Shown here in pieces: positions 5,711 to 6,673 of a DNA stretch of 6,673 bases. Under the pieces are notes generated by a model. It was given only the letters and a program-made list of their open reading frames with translations. It did not search any database and was not told where the DNA came from. Source of the stretch: Negativicutes bacterium (GTDB lineage Bacteria; Bacillota_C; Negativicutes; Sporomusales_B; JARLHX01); assembly GCA_031292035.1 (NCBI GenBank), contig JARLHX010000270.1:1-6673 (forward strand). The letters are read 5' to 3'. Positions within the stretch are counted from its first letter, which is position 1. Every line of letters begins with the position of its first letter. The position numbers and the translations under genes are program-made.

Positions 5711-5828
5711 ATGCTAGCCCCGCTAAAATTTCGACCGATTGGACCGAAGTGGGATAACGTTAAGAGGTTAAAAATGAGGTACAAATGCCCGTGGACCGAT
5801 AGTCCGCATTTTTGGCCTAACCTTGTCG
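5711..5828. promoter_or_regulatory. Divergent control region with GACCGA repeats
   Basis: The 118 bases between the secreted-protein gene and the XRE gene must hold both promoters. GACCGA occurs three times in the same orientation (5733-5738, 5742-5747, 5794-5799), the latter two within GGACCGA words 52 bases apart, about five helical turns. The last copy is half of a dyad GGAC-CGATA-GTCC (5793-5805), itself flanked by AAATGC and GCATTT. For the minus strand, TTGTAC (5782-5777) and a weak -10 about 16-17 bases on are possible. These words are good operator candidates for the XRE protein. Confidence 0.45.
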
Positions 5829-6065
5829 ATGGACGAGGAGGCAATCCTACGCAATCTGGGTAATCACATCCGGACACAGCGCAAGCGTATTGGACTTACG
5901 CAGGAACAGCTTGCCTTGGTGGCCGAGGTGGACCGCTCATATTTCGGCGCTGTCGAGCGAGGCGAGCGGAATGTCACCTTTACTGTCTTGTGTCGGTTAG
6001 CTATCGCCCTGTCCTGTGATGTTGGCACCTTGACAGCAGGCATTCCAAAGGTTGGCGTCGACTAG
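5829..6065 (+). CDS. XRE-family helix-turn-helix regulator
   Basis: This 78-residue single-domain protein is a Cro/CI-type (HTH_3) DNA-binding protein. The five-helix pattern is visible: LGNHIRTQRKRIG (10-22), the helix-turn-helix LTQEQLALVAEVDRSYFGAVERGER (23-47, read in two helices), then VTFTVLCRLAIALSCDV (50-66). It resembles restriction-modification controller proteins in size, but no such genes are present. Being divergent from the envelope cargo it most likely represses that unit and itself. No Shine-Dalgarno sequence precedes ATG 5829; an in-frame TTG at 5823 is an alternative, and leaderless translation is possible. Confidence 0.88.
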   Translation: MDEEAILRNLGNHIRTQRKRIGLTQEQLALVAEVDRSYFGAVERGERNVTFTVLCRLAIALSCDVGTLTAGIPKVGVD

Positions 6066-6350
6066 CCGCTGTACCATCGGCACCAAATTTTTTGAAATTT
6101 TCAGTCGTCCAAGAGGTCCAGATATAGCCTAGACTGGCGGGATTGCTTTTACCCCTCCCCCCCCCCGGTGCGGTGGCTGGCTTTACCCGTGGCGTTACCT
6201 TGCCTCCCATAGCCGGTAAATGATGGTTTCCCAAGGTCGCCATATGAATCAACGTCATATACCCATGCACCGTCTTGGGGTTTCTAACCGTTGGAGTGGG
6301 GATATGATGGGGAGTTTTTGGAGAAGCCGCACCGGAATGCGCCAGCCAAT
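6066..6350. other. Right-end non-coding region of the element
   Basis: No gene is supported in these 285 bases. They contain an A/T-rich dyad AAATTT-tttg-AAATTT (6085-6100) just behind the XRE gene, a run of ten C residues (6157-6166), and near the end TGGGGAGTTTTT (6308-6319), which matches two words beside attL and is a candidate integrase arm site. A looser TGGGG word occurs at 6276-6280. Confidence 0.5.
6308..6319 (+). promoter_or_regulatory. Candidate integrase arm site (right)
   Basis: TGGGGAGTTTTT matches the left words TGGGGGGTTTTA (375-386) and TGGGGCGTTTTA (409-420) in 10 of 12 positions and in the same orientation. It lies 62 bases inside attR. Presence on both sides of the attachment core in the excised circle is what an integrase with two DNA-binding domains would need. 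Confidence 0.4.
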
Positions 6351-6383
6351 CAAAAAGCCATCTAAAAACAAAGCATTAGATGG
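6351..6383 (-). terminator. Element-borne intrinsic terminator behind tRNA-Val
   Basis: On the minus strand CCATCTAA (complement of 6376-6383) pairs with TTAGATGG (complement of 6358-6365), 8 base pairs around a 10-base loop, and is followed by CTTTTTG. This is a good Rho-independent terminator placed immediately behind the tRNA; its first three bases are the tRNA CCA itself. It lies on the element side of attR, so the island appears to supply a new terminator to the tRNA it interrupted. Confidence 0.7.
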
Positions 6384-6430
6384 TGGGCGCGGCAGGGTTT
6401 GAACCTGCGACCCCACCCGTGTGAAGGGTG
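6381..6430 (+). repeat. attR: repeat copy inside intact tRNA-Val
   Basis: This is the second copy of the 50-base direct repeat, offset exactly 6150 bases from the left copy and differing only at 6398. It covers the anticodon arm, T arm, acceptor 3' strand and CCA of the tRNA. The outer part (6431-6455) is chromosomal and completes the tRNA 5' half. Confidence 0.92.
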
Positions 6431-6455
6431 TGCTCTACCACTGAGCTACGCGCCC
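6381..6455 (-). tRNA. tRNA-Val (anticodon CAC)
   Basis: The 75-base gene folds into a full cloverleaf: acceptor 6449-6455 with 6385-6391, D arm GCTC...GAGC, anticodon stem CACCC with GGGTG, loop TTCACAC with anticodon CAC at 6423-6421, T arm GCAGG with CCTGC and TTCAAAC loop, and an encoded CCA at 6383-6381. It decodes GUG. Its 3' two thirds are the attachment core of the element, and one T-loop base (6398) differs from the displaced copy. Confidence 0.97.
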
Positions 6456-6457
6456 GC

Positions 6458-6487
6458 CAGATTGCTGTCTGGCAGATTGCTGTCTGG
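6458..6487. repeat. Perfect tandem 15-base duplication in the tRNA leader
   Basis: CAGATTGCTGTCTGG occurs twice head to tail (6458-6472 and 6473-6487). Each unit has a short inverted repeat (CAGA with TCTG). It lies between the likely tRNA promoter and the tRNA 5' end, so it would be in the precursor leader removed by RNase P. It is most simply a replication-slippage duplication. Confidence 0.85.
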
Positions 6488-6498
6488 ACAGGGCCGCG

Positions 6499-6527
6499 CC
6501 TCTATCGCCTTGGCTGATGATTGACAA
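6499..6527 (-). promoter_or_regulatory. Likely tRNA-Val promoter
   Basis: Reading the minus strand, TTGTCA (6527-6522) and TAGAGG (6504-6499) are separated by 17 bases. The -35 is one base from consensus, and the -10 is weak. Transcription would start near 6492, leaving a leader of about 37 bases before the tRNA. Confidence 0.45.
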
Positions 6528-6548
6528 GTAGGGGCGGAAAGATAATTG
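6521..6548 (+). promoter_or_regulatory. Likely promoter of the DUF3297 gene
   Basis: TTGACA at 6521-6526 is a perfect -35. Behind it lie GATAAT (6541-6546, 14-base spacer) or TAATTG (6543-6548, 16-base spacer). Transcription would begin only a few bases before ATG 6558, which has no Shine-Dalgarno at normal distance, so the mRNA may be almost leaderless. The -35 overlaps that of the tRNA promoter on the other strand. Confidence 0.4.
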
Positions 6549-6557
6549 CGCTGAACC

Positions 6558-6673
6558 ATGACCGAGCCTGAAAACACCTCGCCCGAAACCGCAACCCCGA
6601 CGACCGGCGATCTTCCGCCCGATCGTCTGGCCATCAGCCCGCGCAGCCCGTTTTTCGATGCCGACAAACTGGG
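6558..6673 (+). CDS. DUF3297 family protein, N-terminal part (runs off the window)
   Basis: The 38 complete codons begin with a Thr/Pro/Glu-rich leader (MTEPENTSPETATP) followed by LPPDRLAISPRSPFFDADKLG. The PPDRL, then SPRSPF-D pattern matches the start of the DUF3297 family, small cytoplasmic proteins of proteobacteria of unknown function. The Thr/Pro leader makes this one slightly longer at the N terminus than the shortest members. It is a chromosomal gene outside the element and is cut by the window edge. Confidence 0.75.
   Translation, partial: MTEPENTSPETATPTTGDLPPDRLAISPRSPFFDADKL

Larger units (their letters stand above)
231..6380. mobile_element. Small integrative element in tRNA-Val(CAC)
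   Basis: A 50-base direct repeat with one mismatch brackets the region (231-280 and 6381-6430), and the right copy is the 3' two thirds of an intact tRNA-Val gene. A tyrosine recombinase gene starts about 215 bases inside the left repeat. Between the repeats are the integrase, an AlpA-like protein, a polymerase-like protein, two envelope-directed proteins and an XRE regulator. Insertion into the 3' part of a tRNA gene with restoration of the tRNA is the classic outcome for tyrosine-recombinase islands. The element has no visible structural phage genes, relaxase or type IV secretion genes, so it is a satellite-like island or a mobilisable remnant rather than a prophage or conjugative element. 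The tRNA is reconstituted at the end opposite the integrase, which is less usual than the integrase lying beside the intact tRNA. Confidence 0.9.

Noticed and set aside
6001..6402. Minus-strand frame of 89 residues and plus-strand frame of 60 residues near attR
   Set aside because: Low-complexity translations across the poly-C run and the terminator; no supporting start signals.
6446..6667. Minus-strand frame of 73 residues at the right edge
   Set aside because: It is antisense to the DUF3297 start and reads through the tandem repeat and tRNA 5' end.

Overview
The window holds a small complete integrative element of about 6.15 kb inserted into the 3' part of a tRNA-Val(CAC) gene. The host is probably an alphaproteobacterium of the Sphingomonadales: the chromosomal gene right of the tRNA starts like the DUF3297 family common there, the genes are moderately GC-rich, and several starts lack a strong ribosome binding site. 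The organism is an inference from gene style.

Layout. Positions 1-230 are left chromosomal flank without a convincing gene. At 231-280 lies a displaced copy of the tRNA 3' portion (attL), repeated with one mismatch at 6381-6430 inside the intact tRNA (6381-6455, minus strand; attR). Next to attL are short repeated G-rich words that look like integrase arm sites, then a tyrosine recombinase (496-1713). A 514-base non-coding stretch rich in dyads follows, including two copies of one repeat whose inner stems differ by a compensated base pair. A replication-like operon comes next on the plus strand: an AlpA-type helix-turn-helix protein (2228-2434), overlapped by one base by a 519-residue protein (2434-3993), overlapped in turn (ATGA) by a possible 35-residue hydrophobic peptide (3990-4097).

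The 519-residue protein is the main discovery candidate. Its C-terminal half carries, in order, what look like the DxxGR element and motifs A, B and C of the single-subunit (T7-like) RNA polymerase / family A DNA polymerase palm, in an unusually compact form. I see no exonuclease, primase or helicase domain; a winged-helix-like segment sits in front.

The right half carries two minus-strand genes that are translationally adjacent: a secreted protein of 351 residues with a Thr/Gly-rich segment and a Pro/Ala-rich tail, and a small lipoprotein. An XRE-type repressor-like gene is divergent from them, with repeated GACCGA words in the shared control region. No capsid, portal, relaxase or conjugation genes are visible. 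The whole looks like a minimal satellite-like island: integration module, recombination/regulation factor, a polymerase-like protein with possible origin or regulatory RNA structures, and a regulated envelope cargo. The right flank has the tRNA promoter, back to back with the promoter of the DUF3297 gene, which runs off the window.
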